From positions 186,001-250,000 of the forward strand of contig CAVVZZ010000011.1 in NCBI GenBank assembly GCA_963752915.1: 64,000 bases of DNA, in the 5' to 3' direction. This stretch comes from DATJPR01 sp963752915 (lineage in GTDB: Bacteria; Bacteroidota; Ignavibacteria; UBA10030; UBA6906). The notes beneath the pieces were generated by a model. It was given only the letters and a program-made list of their open reading frames with translations. It was not told the origin of the DNA and made no database searches. The translations under genes were made by a program, and so were the position numbers. Shown piece after piece: positions 8,536 to 17,377 of this stretch (position 1 is its first letter; the number at the start of each line of letters is the position of its first letter).

Positions 8536-9222
8536 ATGATTCCGTTGCGGGATACCGTTCGGTCCTCGACCGTTCCGGTTGTGACCTACACCATTATTGC
8601 CATGTGTTCCGCGGTTTTCCTCTATGAACTGTGGCTTGGAGACCAGGCGGACGCGTTCGTTCACAGGTTTGCTCTTATCCCATCAGCAGTTTCCCACACC
8701 GTTCTCCACGGCAAATTCTCGTTGGCTGTCAGTGCGACGATGGTGACGTCCCTGTTTTTGCACGGCGGTTGGATGCATTTGATAGGGAACATGTTGTATC
8801 TTTATATCTTTGGCGACAATGTGGAAGACAGGATCGGACACAAGGGGTTCATACTCTTTTACATGATGAGCGGGATCGGGGCCGGTTTAGCGGAAGTGGT
8901 TTCAATGCCTGATTCCAGGACACCTCTTGTTGGTGCGAGTGGGGCGATTGCGGGTGTTTTGGGGGCATACATTCTCTTGTATCCCCGTGCGCGGGTTCTG
9001 ACCCTGATCCCGCTGTTCTTCATTTTTCCTATTGTCGAAATTTCCGCTTTTTTCTTTCTGGGCTTTTGGTTTATCCTCCAGTTTTTGCAGGCGGCGACGG
9101 GTACGACGGAACAAAGTGCAGGCGGGATTGCTTGGTGGGCTCACACCGGAGGGTTCGTCGTTGGCGCGGTCCTGCTTCCCCTTTTCCTGGTGTTCACACA
9201 CCATTCCCGAAGATATTCGTAG
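8536..9222 (+). CDS. Rhomboid-family intramembrane serine protease
   Basis: This 228-residue polytopic protein belongs to the rhomboid family, which cuts membrane proteins within the bilayer. It shows about six membrane segments, the loop sequence HGGWMHLIGNMLYLYIFG (residues near 75-93), the nucleophile motif GASGA in the fourth segment, and a likely catalytic His in WWAHTGGFVVG. All dyad elements are present. It is divergent from the aminotransferase gene. Substrates cannot be told from the sequence. Confidence 0.92.
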   Translation: MIPLRDTVRSSTVPVVTYTIIAMCSAVFLYELWLGDQADAFVHRFALIPSAVSHTVLHGKFSLAVSATMVTSLFLHGGWMHLIGNMLYLYIFGDNVEDRIGHKGFILFYMMSGIGAGLAEVVSMPDSRTPLVGASGAIAGVLGAYILLYPRARVLTLIPLFFIFPIVEISAFFFLGFWFILQFLQAATGTTEQSAGGIAWWAHTGGFVVGAVLLPLFLVFTHHSRRYS

Positions 9223-9230
9223 GATAGGAA

Positions 9231-9258
9231 TTGACACGAAACCCCGATCCAGTATAAA
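9231..9258 (+). promoter_or_regulatory. Promoter-like TTGACA-N16-TATAAA
   Basis: TTGACA at 9231-9236 and TATAAA at 9253-9258 are 16 bases apart, a near-consensus sigma-70 promoter. It ends only ten bases before the ATG at 9269, so a transcript from it would be almost leaderless for the subtilase, and the AAAGG that would serve as ribosome-binding site overlaps the -10 box. Confidence 0.45.
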
Positions 9259-9268
9259 GGCAATTTCA

Positions 9269-12181
9269 ATGGGACGAATCACTTCGCGCTTGGTCTTGGC
9301 TCTTCTGTCGGCGTTCATGGTCTGCAACGCGGCCCCTCTTCGAACCACCGCTCCGTCTGAACGTCCCGGAGACCGGGTGATCCAGGGGACCATTGTCGTA
9401 AAACTGAAGCCAGGCGTGGCCTCCGGAGCAGCCGGCACCCTCTCATCGGCGCTTACAAATTCGCTGCGGCAACGCGGTGTGACTTCCCTTAGCCAGGCAT
9501 TCCCCGGAGTTCTCGTGCTCGCCAGGGCCAATCCCATGGCGCAGCAGGGCCTGGATCGGATCTTCTTTGCTTCCATACCGTCGTCCGCAGATCCGAGGGT
9601 AATCGCGGAGAGGATCTCGCGCTTGCCCCAGGTTGAATATGCTGAACCGAAGTACCTCCAGACCCTGTACGACACCCCGAATGATCCCTCCTTCGGCGCC
9701 AACCAGTCCGGCTATCTTGCCCTGATCAATGTCGCAACCGCGTGGACAACCGTAAAGACGAACGGATCGGTGATCGTTGCGGATGTAGACGGGGGGACAT
9801 ACTGGCAACATGAAGACATCCGACCGAATATCTATGGCGACACTGCAACACAGAACGTCGGTTGGAATTTCGTCACGAACACCGGCAATCCCGACGGTTC
9901 GTCCGCGACACCGATGAGCGCTTTCCACGGTACGGCGACGGCGAGCATCATGGCCGCCGCGACAAACAACGGAATCGGGATTGCCGGCACTGCGTGGAAT
10001 TGCATCCTGATGCCGATCAATTCCGCTTCGGCGACAACCGATAACGCCATCGCATTCGGGTACGAAGGGATCCAATTTGCCGTCGCCCACGGGGCAAAAG
10101 TCATCAACTGCAGCTGGGGAAGGACGGGGAGTTTTTCCCAGTTTGAGCACGATGTTGTCGCGAGCGCGGCGGCATCAGGAGTACTGATTGTCGCCGCTGC
10201 GGCCAATGGGAGTGTCGACAACGATTTCATTCCGAATTATCCATCGAGTTTCAAAGAAGTGCTCGGGGTCGGCGCAACGAACTCCACGAATACGACGATC
10301 GCGAGCTTCACGAACTACGGAATTTCCGTCCCCGTGTATGCCCCGGGGGTCGATATCTGGGGCGCACTGAACGGGGGCGGCTATGGCGATGTCGGCAGCG
10401 GTACCTCATTCTCCACGCCGTTGACGGCTGGGCTCGCGGCGTTGTTGTTCACTCAGCATCCAACGTGGACTCCGGCACAGGTCGCCGCGCAAATCCGCGT
10501 CACGGCGGATCCCCTTGACGCGGCGAACCCCTCGTTCGCCGGCAATCTCGGCCACGGCATGGTTGATTTCGGCCGCGCCGTTACCGAGTCCCATCCGGGC
10601 TTGGAAATTGTCTCCGATACAAGCATCGTGTCCTCGGGCCAGAATTTTATTGTCCCGGGTGACACTGTGAGAATCTCTGTTACACTCAGGAATATCCTGC
10701 CGCCTTCGGCGAACAACGTTCAGTTCACTCTCACCTCGTCAGATGCGTCTCTGAGTGTCCTCACCGGAGCTGCGTCGGTGACATCGATGCCCCAGGGTGC
10801 CGAAATCACTCTTCCGGATTTTGTTCTTCGCGCCGAATCAGTTACCGGATCGAAGACCATCGTTCTGGCACTTCGCTGGGTCTCGAACGGGACAGACGCA
10901 GATGCGTTCGCGCTTCCAGTGCTGGTCTTTTCCGCACCTCCGGTCTGGCGGCTTCACGATACTCCTGCTCCCTCGGGGCTCTTTTCGATTAAAGCAGTCA
11001 GCACTTCGGTGATCTGGGCTGCAGGGGGAGACGGCTCAAAGACTGCGCCCAGTGTTGTGCGGAGTGTCGATGGGGGTGCGACGTGGAAAGATGTGACGGG
11101 GGGATTGTCGGGGGTGGATCTCTATTGCATCGACGCAACGGATTCCTTGCATGCGTGGGCAGGCACGAGCGATGGACGCATTTTGGCCAGCACAGACGGC
11201 GGCAACACATGGAATGTTCAACCATATGCGGGCACTCAATCGCCTTTCATCGACGGGGTGTGGTTCTTCGACAATTTGAACGGACGGGCGCTGGGAGATC
11301 CTCCCGGCGGGACGAACAATCGGTTCATCGTTCTGACGACGTCTGACGGTGGACAGACATGGACGCATGTTCTCAACGAGCCGACAGGTGTTTCCGCCGA
11401 AGCGGGATGGAACAACTCCTGGTGGTGGTCCGATCCCCAGCATGGTTGGTTCGGAACTAATCAAGTGCGGACATGGCGTACGACAAACAGAGGATCGACC
11501 TGGACCAGCGCAGCCACGTCGAGCGCCAACAGCATCGGCATCACGTTTGGCGACCCCCTTCACGGAGTCGTAACATATGACGACGGCACCATATCCACGA
11601 GTTCAGATGGCGGCGCTTCCTGGAGCAACGGTGTGATTCTTGGCGGGGGGCTTGTCGGGGCAGCGTTCGCTCCCGGGACATCCACCGTTTGGGCGGCGGG
11701 ACAATCAACACCGTTCCATTCGATTGACACAGGGCATACCTGGACCCAGGAGACTACCTATCCCTTTGAGGGTTCGATCGATCATCTCAGTGCCGCTGAC
11801 CCGACCCACGCATGGAGCGCGACATCATTTGGCCAGATTCTTTCGTATCTTCCCGTTGTTACGAGCGTGCCGGGTGAACCGCCTCAACGAACTCCGTCGG
11901 GATTTACCCTCTACCAGAACTATCCGAACCCGTTCAACCCGTCGACGGTTATTGAGTACACCGTAGCAGGGACCAGGGACCAGGGACCAGGGGGGAGGAA
12001 CGTACGCCTTGTGATTTATGATGTTCTTGGCCGGGAAGTGGCGATGTTGGTCAATGAGAATGAACTGCCCGGAACGTACCATGTGAAGTTTGATGCCACG
12101 AGATTGTCGACCGGCGTATATTTCTACCGGTTGACGACCGGCAACGTTTCTTCGACTTTGAAAATGACATTGATAAAATGA
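9269..12181 (+). CDS. Exported subtilisin-like serine protease with T9SS sorting domain
   Basis: This 970-residue S8 protease has a signal peptide (about residues 1-22), then a propeptide beginning IVVKLKPG. The catalytic domain carries Asp172 (VADVDGG, replacing the usual DTG), His220 (FHGTATASIMAA) and Ser380 (GSGTSFSTPLTAG). A middle region of repeated SxDGGxTW motifs looks like a BNR/YCF48-type propeller. The C-terminus is a type IX secretion tail with NYPNPFNPSTVIEY and GVYFYRL. The start at 9269 gives the signal peptide; the frame is open further upstream inside the rhomboid gene. An in-frame heptamer insertion at 11967-11995 interrupts the sorting domain. It is likely a secreted or cell-surface protease. 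Confidence 0.9.
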   Translation: MGRITSRLVLALLSAFMVCNAAPLRTTAPSERPGDRVIQGTIVVKLKPGVASGAAGTLSSALTNSLRQRGVTSLSQAFPGVLVLARANPMAQQGLDRIFFASIPSSADPRVIAERISRLPQVEYAEPKYLQTLYDTPNDPSFGANQSGYLALINVATAWTTVKTNGSVIVADVDGGTYWQHEDIRPNIYGDTATQNVGWNFVTNTGNPDGSSATPMSAFHGTATASIMAAATNNGIGIAGTAWNCILMPINSASATTDNAIAFGYEGIQFAVAHGAKVINCSWGRTGSFSQFEHDVVASAAASGVLIVAAAANGSVDNDFIPNYPSSFKEVLGVGATNSTNTTIASFTNYGISVPVYAPGVDIWGALNGGGYGDVGSGTSFSTPLTAGLAALLFTQHPTWTPAQVAAQIRVTADPLDAANPSFAGNLGHGMVDFGRAVTESHPGLEIVSDTSIVSSGQNFIVPGDTVRISVTLRNILPPSANNVQFTLTSSDASLSVLTGAASVTSMPQGAEITLPDFVLRAESVTGSKTIVLALRWVSNGTDADAFALPVLVFSAPPVWRLHDTPAPSGLFSIKAVSTSVIWAAGGDGSKTAPSVVRSVDGGATWKDVTGGLSGVDLYCIDATDSLHAWAGTSDGRILASTDGGNTWNVQPYAGTQSPFIDGVWFFDNLNGRALGDPPGGTNNRFIVLTTSDGGQTWTHVLNEPTGVSAEAGWNNSWWWSDPQHGWFGTNQVRTWRTTNRGSTWTSAATSSANSIGITFGDPLHGVVTYDDGTISTSSDGGASWSNGVILGGGLVGAAFAPGTSTVWAAGQSTPFHSIDTGHTWTQETTYPFEGSIDHLSAADPTHAWSATSFGQILSYLPVVTSVPGEPPQRTPSGFTLYQNYPNPFNPSTVIEYTVAGTRDQGPGGRNVRLVIYDVLGREVAMLVNENELPGTYHVKFDATRLSTGVYFYRLTTGNVSSTLKMTLIK
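11967..11995. repeat. Heptamer repeat (CAGGGAC)x3 inside the sorting domain
   Basis: CAGGGAC occurs three times exactly (11967-11987) and is followed by a decayed fourth copy. It is translated in frame as a Gly/Arg/Asp/Gln-rich insert (GTRDQGPGG) between IEYTV and NVRLVIYD, two strands that are directly joined in typical T9SS tails. The 7-bp period and CAG core match the array at 5920-5989. Confidence 0.8.
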
Positions 12182-12882
12182 TCTCCGATACCTCCAGGAT
12201 TGTGCGTTTCGCCCGAGTCTTCTTTCTACCGGTTGCGTTCGCGGTTGTCTTCGCGACCCCTACGTTCGCGCAGTTCGAGGGAGTGGTTGAAAGCCAGAAC
12301 CTGACGACAGGCGACGAGGGCAATCTTCTCAAGTTTACTATTACGATGTGGATCAAGAACGACCGGATGAGAGTCGAAACGGGTCCGATCGGTACGACTC
12401 CCGCAACGACCATGATCTATCGTCGGGACCGAAAGATCGTGTGGATGTTGAACGACGAGGAGCGTTCGTTCTTTGAAATCCTCCAAAACGACACAGGCCT
12501 TCCGGGAGATACTGTGGCAAGAGCAACGCCGTCGGGTGAAAGTCTGATCAAGACCGGAAAGAAGAAAAAGTTGCTCGGTTACCCTTGCGACCTCTTCGTG
12601 ATCCGGAACCACGATCAGGTCACCGAACTTTGGGGGACGCGTTCTCTTGCCGGTCTTATGGAGACAACGAGTCGTGTTCTCGGTATCGAGACGGACGAGG
12701 ACGTCCCGAGCTGGAACCGGGAGCTTCGTCGTTTGGGAATGTACACGTTATCTGTGCGGACGAAGGTCGGCGGGAAGGTAGTTGAAGCACAGGATATATC
12801 GAAAATTGAACAACGGACGGTGGACGAGGAGAGATTCGAATTGCCCGAGGGGTACAAGAAGCAAGTCATCGGTGGGAATTGA
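12178..12882 (+). CDS. Exported DUF4412-type protein
   Basis: This 234-residue protein has a signal peptide (hydrophobic residues 13-31, ending in TFAQ) and the pattern of DUF4412 proteins: an N-terminal FEGVVES strand, KNDRMRVET, a segment asking for no redox or metal motif, then GYPCDLFVIRN with a single Cys. It overlaps the subtilase stop by four bases (ATGA), so the two are translationally coupled and probably co-exported. Function of this family is unknown; similar proteins resemble outer-membrane lipoprotein carriers in fold, which is only a loose comparison. Confidence 0.65.
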   Translation: MISDTSRIVRFARVFFLPVAFAVVFATPTFAQFEGVVESQNLTTGDEGNLLKFTITMWIKNDRMRVETGPIGTTPATTMIYRRDRKIVWMLNDEERSFFEILQNDTGLPGDTVARATPSGESLIKTGKKKKLLGYPCDLFVIRNHDQVTELWGTRSLAGLMETTSRVLGIETDEDVPSWNRELRRLGMYTLSVRTKVGGKVVEAQDISKIEQRTVDEERFELPEGYKKQVIGGN

Positions 12883-12893
12883 GTGCAGGGATG

Positions 12894-12978
12894 TGGGGAT
12901 GGAGGGACTCGAACCCTCAAGCCTGGTGAGGGCGGCAGATTTTGAGTCTGCTGCGGTTGCCAGTTTCGCCACATCCCC
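12894..12978 (-). tRNA. tRNA-Leu(CAA)
   Basis: A full class II tRNA is readable on the minus strand. The acceptor stem is GGGGATG/CATCCCC with discriminator A. The anticodon stem GCAGA/TCTGC encloses the loop CTCAAAA, giving anticodon CAA. There is a long variable arm, and the T arm GAGGG-TTCGAGT-CCCTC is intact. The 3' CCA is not encoded (the next bases are CAT), so it must be added after transcription. It is antisense to the direction of its neighbours. Confidence 0.95.
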
Positions 12979-13055
12979 GGCCCACTGCGCCCCAAAAAAT
13001 ACGGAGGATTGGATCGAGAAGCAAGGATCCCGTCGACTCCCACTCTCTATCGTCC

Positions 13056-16000
13056 ATGTCTGTCTCCCTCCATAGCCCCAGATGTATTGCCGTCGCTGTT
13101 GCCTCCGTTCTCTTCTCCTGCGTCTGTATGGCGCAGAACCGGGAGCCGTCGCTCCCTGAAGCTGAGACCATCGTCCGCCCGGTTGCCACCCGCCTCGATT
13201 CCATTTACCTTCTTCCGCATATGTTCGTCGCTGCAGGCACTGAGTCGCTCAGACTCGATTCCACAATCGTGTTGCGGCCAGATACGGAGTATGTTCTCTT
13301 TCCCGGTCACGGGAGCGTGAAGTTTACTCCTGCCTTTTGGAGCCTGGTCCGGTCCCATGGTCTGCAATCAACGACCGTGGCGATCCGCTTCCGGTACTAC
13401 CCGTTTTCATTCCGCGATTTTTACACACGCCATCAAATGATCGTCCTCCGGGATTCGTCCGACACCTCCCGGCTTGCCCATCCACCTTCCACTCTCAATC
13501 TTGAGGATATCTTCGGCTCGAACCTGCAAAAGAGCGGCAGCATCTTCCGGGGATTCACGGTGGGGACAAACCGCGATCTCTCGCTAAGTTCCGGTCTCAG
13601 AATGCAGCTTGCCGGGAAACTAACGCAGGACATCGAGGTGGCGGCCGTCCTGACGGACGAGAACACGCCGATTCAGCCTGAAGGAACAACTCAGACTCTT
13701 CAGGAATTTGACAAAGTGTTTGTGGAGATTCGTGGAAGGGACCTAGCCGCCACACTGGGAGATTTTGTCCTCGATGTCGGTGGAACGGAATTCGCGAATC
13801 TCTCACGAAAGCTCCAGGGGGCAAAGGGAGATGGGGAATACCGCTTCGGGTTTTCGAACGGGTCCGTTCTTGCGGCCGGGGCAGTGACCAGGGGGAAGTT
13901 CAACACGATGCAGTTTAACGGGATCGAAGGGGTCCAGGGACCGTACCTTCTCACGGGAAAAAACCAGGAGCGGTCCATTATCATCGTTGCCGGAACGGAG
14001 AAGGTGTACGTCGACGGTGAGCTGATGGTCCGCGGTGAATCGAACGATTACACGATCGACTATTCGCTCGGGGAAGTAACCTTTTCCACCCGTCGCATGA
14101 TCACTTCTGCATCGCGGATCACCATCGATTTCGAATATTCCGACCGGCAGTTTTCAAGGAGCCTGCTTGGGGGGCAAACACAATCTTCGTTCCTCGACGA
14201 CCGTGCGCGTCTCACGTTCACATTTTTCCGGGAAGCCGACGATCCGAGCGCTCCGATTGACCTGAATCTGACCGATAGTGTCCGTAACGTCATTGCATCC
14301 GCCGGCTCAGACAGGAACCGGGCGACGTTGAGCGGTGTAACGCGTGTTGACTCAAACGCCCTGTACATTCAGATCGACACTGTTCTTGCGGGAGGGATCG
14401 CTGAACGGTTTTACCGGTACGCCCCCGGGGATCCGGCGGCCCATTATAACGTTACGTTTTCGCAGGTGGGTGCGGGAAAAGGGGAGTATACCCGCCGTCA
14501 GATTGGTGTCTATGATTGGCATGGACCGGGAGGAGGGGACTACGTGCCGCTTCAGTATCTGCCCCTTCCGCAGTCGCAGCAGATGATGGATGTCCGGATG
14601 GATATCGCGCCTGTGAAGCAGATGCACGTCACAGGCGAATTTGCGGGAACAACGCTCGATCCGAATCGACTGTCGTATACCAACGTCCGTCAAGATGGTC
14701 ACGGCATCAACATGGGCCTGCAATGGAGCCCTTCGGCGCTGATGATAGGAGGGACGAACTTTGGCAAGCTTGATCTTGCAATCCGCGAACGGTATACCAG
14801 CGAGGCGTTCAATCCTCTTGATCGAACTACGGACATTGAATATGGAAGAAAGTGGGGGATTGATTCGCTTGTCCAGACAAGCGAGGAGGTCCGGGAAGGA
14901 TCGATTTCCTACGCTCCGGATTCCTCAATACGTCTTGGCGGCAACATCGGGACGAACACTCGGGGAAACGGTTTCCGTTCTGCCCGTGATGCCGGGGTGA
15001 TTTCGCTGACTCTTCCTTCAGTGGGAAAAGGGGACTATAGCATCGAGAGCATACGGTCGACTGACGCTGAAAACGACACCCGAAGCTCCTGGCTGCGGCA
15101 AAAAGGGAGTGTCGAACGTCCGGTTCTCGGCTTTCTTGTGCCGCATGTGACCTTCGAAGCGGAGCGTCGCATTTACAGTAGTGATTCGGTCGAAACCGCC
15201 GCAGGATCATTTGCCTTCAACGATATCGGTGCCGGTGTAACCATGAAAGCGCTCGGGCCCTTGAGCGCGTCAATAGATTTCGGGTGGCGGAGCGACGATT
15301 TTGCACTTAACGGGCAGCTCCTCCGGCAATCCCGCGCCCTGACAAAGACCTTCGGGGTGAAGTTGAGCGAATGGAACAACATTACGGATCAGGTTGACGT
15401 ATCGATCCGGAACAGGACCTTCACCCCGCAGTTTCAATCGGGAAATCCCGATGTCCGCAGTGTCCTGGTCCGGAATCAGACGCGATATTCGCCGTTGAAT
15501 CATGGCCTCGAAACAGACCTCGTGTACGAGGTGTCTACGGAACGGGCATCCAAGCTTGAACGCGTCTATGTCAGGGTTGCCGTCGGGACAGGGACATACA
15601 AGTATCTCGGCGATCTCAACAAGAATGGCATTGCCGACGACGATGAGTTTGTCCCGGCGAGGTTTGACGGCGACTATATTGTGGTAACTGTTCCGAGCGA
15701 CAATTTGATCCCCGTCATCAATCTTCGAACGGGCCTGAGAATCAGGGTCACGCCTGCCCGGTTCGTGCATGAATCCGGCACGCTTGGGGACATCGTCCGG
15801 GCACTGAGCGCAGAGACATATTTTCGCGTCGATGAAAAGAGCACGGAGCGCGATCTGGCGCAGATCTACCTATTACATTTCAATTCTTTTCGCAGAGATT
15901 CAACGACTCTTGATGGATCGCGTCTTTTCAGTCAGGATCTGTTCATTCTCGAGGGCAACCCGCTCTTTTCCGCCAGGTTTCGCTTTGATGACCGGCAGGG

Positions 16001-16559
16001 TCTCACCAACCTGAGCGGCGGTCTCGAGCGATCATATACACGCGAACGATCGGTCCGACTCCGATGGCAGTTGATCCCCGAAATCTCAAACGAATTTGAT
16101 TTCACGAATACTGTTAACTCCTTGAGTGCAAGTATCACTTCAGATCGGGTACGCGCAATCACTGGAAACGACTACTCTCTGGATATCGCATATCGGCCGG
16201 AGCAGGATGTCGAAATCGGGTTCAAACTCGATGGAGGGCGGTCGACGGACAGGTATCCCTCGGTTCCTGTGCAGGCTGATTTGAATACGGAGTCGGTCCG
16301 TGCAGTCATCTCATTCCGAGGAGCCGGACAGGCGCGTGTGGAAATGGGGCGTGAGGAGGTGCAATTGTCGCGTGTCCCGGAGACATTTCCGTATGAGTTG
16401 ACCGGCGGGAGAGTGGACGGCCTGACGTGGACATGGACGGCGGCACTTGATTATCGAATTACACAGTTCCTCCAGGCGACGCTGAACTACGATGGTCGCG
16501 TCGAAGGTGGAAGTTCTCCCGTGCACACGGCAAGGGCCGAGGTCCGGGCGTTCTTCTGA
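13056..16559 (+). CDS. Very large predicted outer-membrane barrel protein
   Basis: I cannot name this 1,167-residue protein. It has a signal peptide ending near CVCMAQ (residues 1-25). It has a conserved-looking core with TPIQPEGTTQTLQEFDK and GDFVLDVGGTEFANLSRK, then YTIDYSLGEVTFS, all resembling a group of large Bacteroidota surface proteins distantly reminiscent of SprA-type T9SS channel components. The rest is rich in alternating polar/aromatic strands, and the chain ends in VRAFF, which fits an outer-membrane barrel. A calcium-binding-like stretch LNKNGIADDDEF lies near residue 860. The start at 13056 is chosen for the signal peptide; the upstream open frame runs over the tRNA. Confidence 0.7.
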   Translation: MSVSLHSPRCIAVAVASVLFSCVCMAQNREPSLPEAETIVRPVATRLDSIYLLPHMFVAAGTESLRLDSTIVLRPDTEYVLFPGHGSVKFTPAFWSLVRSHGLQSTTVAIRFRYYPFSFRDFYTRHQMIVLRDSSDTSRLAHPPSTLNLEDIFGSNLQKSGSIFRGFTVGTNRDLSLSSGLRMQLAGKLTQDIEVAAVLTDENTPIQPEGTTQTLQEFDKVFVEIRGRDLAATLGDFVLDVGGTEFANLSRKLQGAKGDGEYRFGFSNGSVLAAGAVTRGKFNTMQFNGIEGVQGPYLLTGKNQERSIIIVAGTEKVYVDGELMVRGESNDYTIDYSLGEVTFSTRRMITSASRITIDFEYSDRQFSRSLLGGQTQSSFLDDRARLTFTFFREADDPSAPIDLNLTDSVRNVIASAGSDRNRATLSGVTRVDSNALYIQIDTVLAGGIAERFYRYAPGDPAAHYNVTFSQVGAGKGEYTRRQIGVYDWHGPGGGDYVPLQYLPLPQSQQMMDVRMDIAPVKQMHVTGEFAGTTLDPNRLSYTNVRQDGHGINMGLQWSPSALMIGGTNFGKLDLAIRERYTSEAFNPLDRTTDIEYGRKWGIDSLVQTSEEVREGSISYAPDSSIRLGGNIGTNTRGNGFRSARDAGVISLTLPSVGKGDYSIESIRSTDAENDTRSSWLRQKGSVERPVLGFLVPHVTFEAERRIYSSDSVETAAGSFAFNDIGAGVTMKALGPLSASIDFGWRSDDFALNGQLLRQSRALTKTFGVKLSEWNNITDQVDVSIRNRTFTPQFQSGNPDVRSVLVRNQTRYSPLNHGLETDLVYEVSTERASKLERVYVRVAVGTGTYKYLGDLNKNGIADDDEFVPARFDGDYIVVTVPSDNLIPVINLRTGLRIRVTPARFVHESGTLGDIVRALSAETYFRVDEKSTERDLAQIYLLHFNSFRRDSTTLDGSRLFSQDLFILEGNPLFSARFRFDDRQGLTNLSGGLERSYTRERSVRLRWQLIPEISNEFDFTNTVNSLSASITSDRVRAITGNDYSLDIAYRPEQDVEIGFKLDGGRSTDRYPSVPVQADLNTESVRAVISFRGAGQARVEMGREEVQLSRVPETFPYELTGGRVDGLTWTWTAALDYRITQFLQATLNYDGRVEGGSSPVHTARAEVRAFF

Positions 16560-16750
16560 TCGTGGAGTGAGAGTCCCGCATTCGCAGGGAACATATTGCC
16601 GAGCATGGATGTTCTGCTCTTGCGTTTCATTGGATCATTGAGTATACTCATTTTGCTTTTCCCCGGGAGGCTTCACCCAATTCCACCGGCGGCGAATATT
16701 CAGAACCCGAACGCCAAACCAGCGTCTTCTTCCCCTCTGGATCTGCTCTC

Positions 16751-17254
16751 ATGGTGTATTGCACATCGTTCGAATCCAAGATCGGCTTGATCTATATTGC
16801 TTCGACGGATAAGGGCGTCTGCAAGGTCAGTGTTCCGAGGCAGAGCAAAAGGGATTTTCTGCGGTGGTTGCGCGACAATTTTGACGACAACGAGGTGGTC
16901 GACAACAAATCGAAGAACCGGGACGTCATCGATCAGTTGAACCGATACTTTAACGGTCGTCTCGCCAAGTTCACCACGCCTGTCGATCTCCTCGGAACCC
17001 CGTTCCAGCTTCGCGTTTGGAAGGAGCTCGCCAAGATCTCCTACGGGACGACCATCACCTACAAGCAACTCGCAAAGCGGCTCGGGACGAGCCGTGGATT
17101 CCAGGCCGTCGGTCGCGCAAACGCCGCGAACCCCGTCCCGATCATCGTCCCGTGTCACCGGGTGATCGGTGCGAACGGCTCGTTGGTGGGTTATGCCAGT
17201 GGCATCAAGACGAAGGAATTCCTTCTCCGTCTGGAAGGTGCGCTCATGTTGTAG
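16751..17254 (+). CDS. ogt: Methylated-DNA--protein-cysteine methyltransferase
   Basis: This 167-residue suicide enzyme moves the methyl group from O6-methylguanine in DNA to its own cysteine. The active-site motif IIVPCHRVIG places the acceptor at Cys135. The DNA-binding helix with the arginine finger region (TYKQLAKRLGTSRGFQAVGRANAANP) and the substrate loop GSLVGYASG are intact. The N-terminal domain is the short, degenerate type seen in Ogt-like proteins and lacks the Ada regulatory part. It precedes the UvrD-like helicase on the same strand, a plausible DNA-repair neighbourhood. Confidence 0.94.
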   Translation: MVYCTSFESKIGLIYIASTDKGVCKVSVPRQSKRDFLRWLRDNFDDNEVVDNKSKNRDVIDQLNRYFNGRLAKFTTPVDLLGTPFQLRVWKELAKISYGTTITYKQLAKRLGTSRGFQAVGRANAANPVPIIVPCHRVIGANGSLVGYASGIKTKEFLLRLEGALML

Positions 17255-17305
17255 AACTCCTCCGTCCTTTCTCTGCATGGTGGTTCCGATTCGCTGCCCG
17301 CGTAG

Positions 17306-17334
17306 TTGTCCATCTCTTTCGATTTCCGTATGTT
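17306..17334 (+). promoter_or_regulatory. Candidate promoter for the helicase gene
   Basis: TTGTCC (17306-17311) and TATGTT (17329-17334) are separated by 17 bases, 44 bases upstream of the helicase ATG. The match to the TTGACn-N17-TATATT pattern found elsewhere in this window is fair, not perfect. Confidence 0.4.
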
Positions 17335-17377
17335 CAAGATGTACGCTTCCCGATCGTCCTCCTCTCATTGTCGACAC

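Noticed and set aside
9443..10150. Long antisense frame inside the subtilase gene
   Set aside because: It mirrors the codon structure of a well-supported protease; no domain or start signal.
12894..12978. tRNA-Leu as an integration site
   Set aside because: No integrase, direct repeat of the tRNA 3' end or mobile gene was seen on either side.
16605..16790. Small frame with hydrophobic N-terminus upstream of ogt
   Set aside because: It overlaps the ogt start by 40 bases in another frame and has a low-complexity tail; coding support is too weak.
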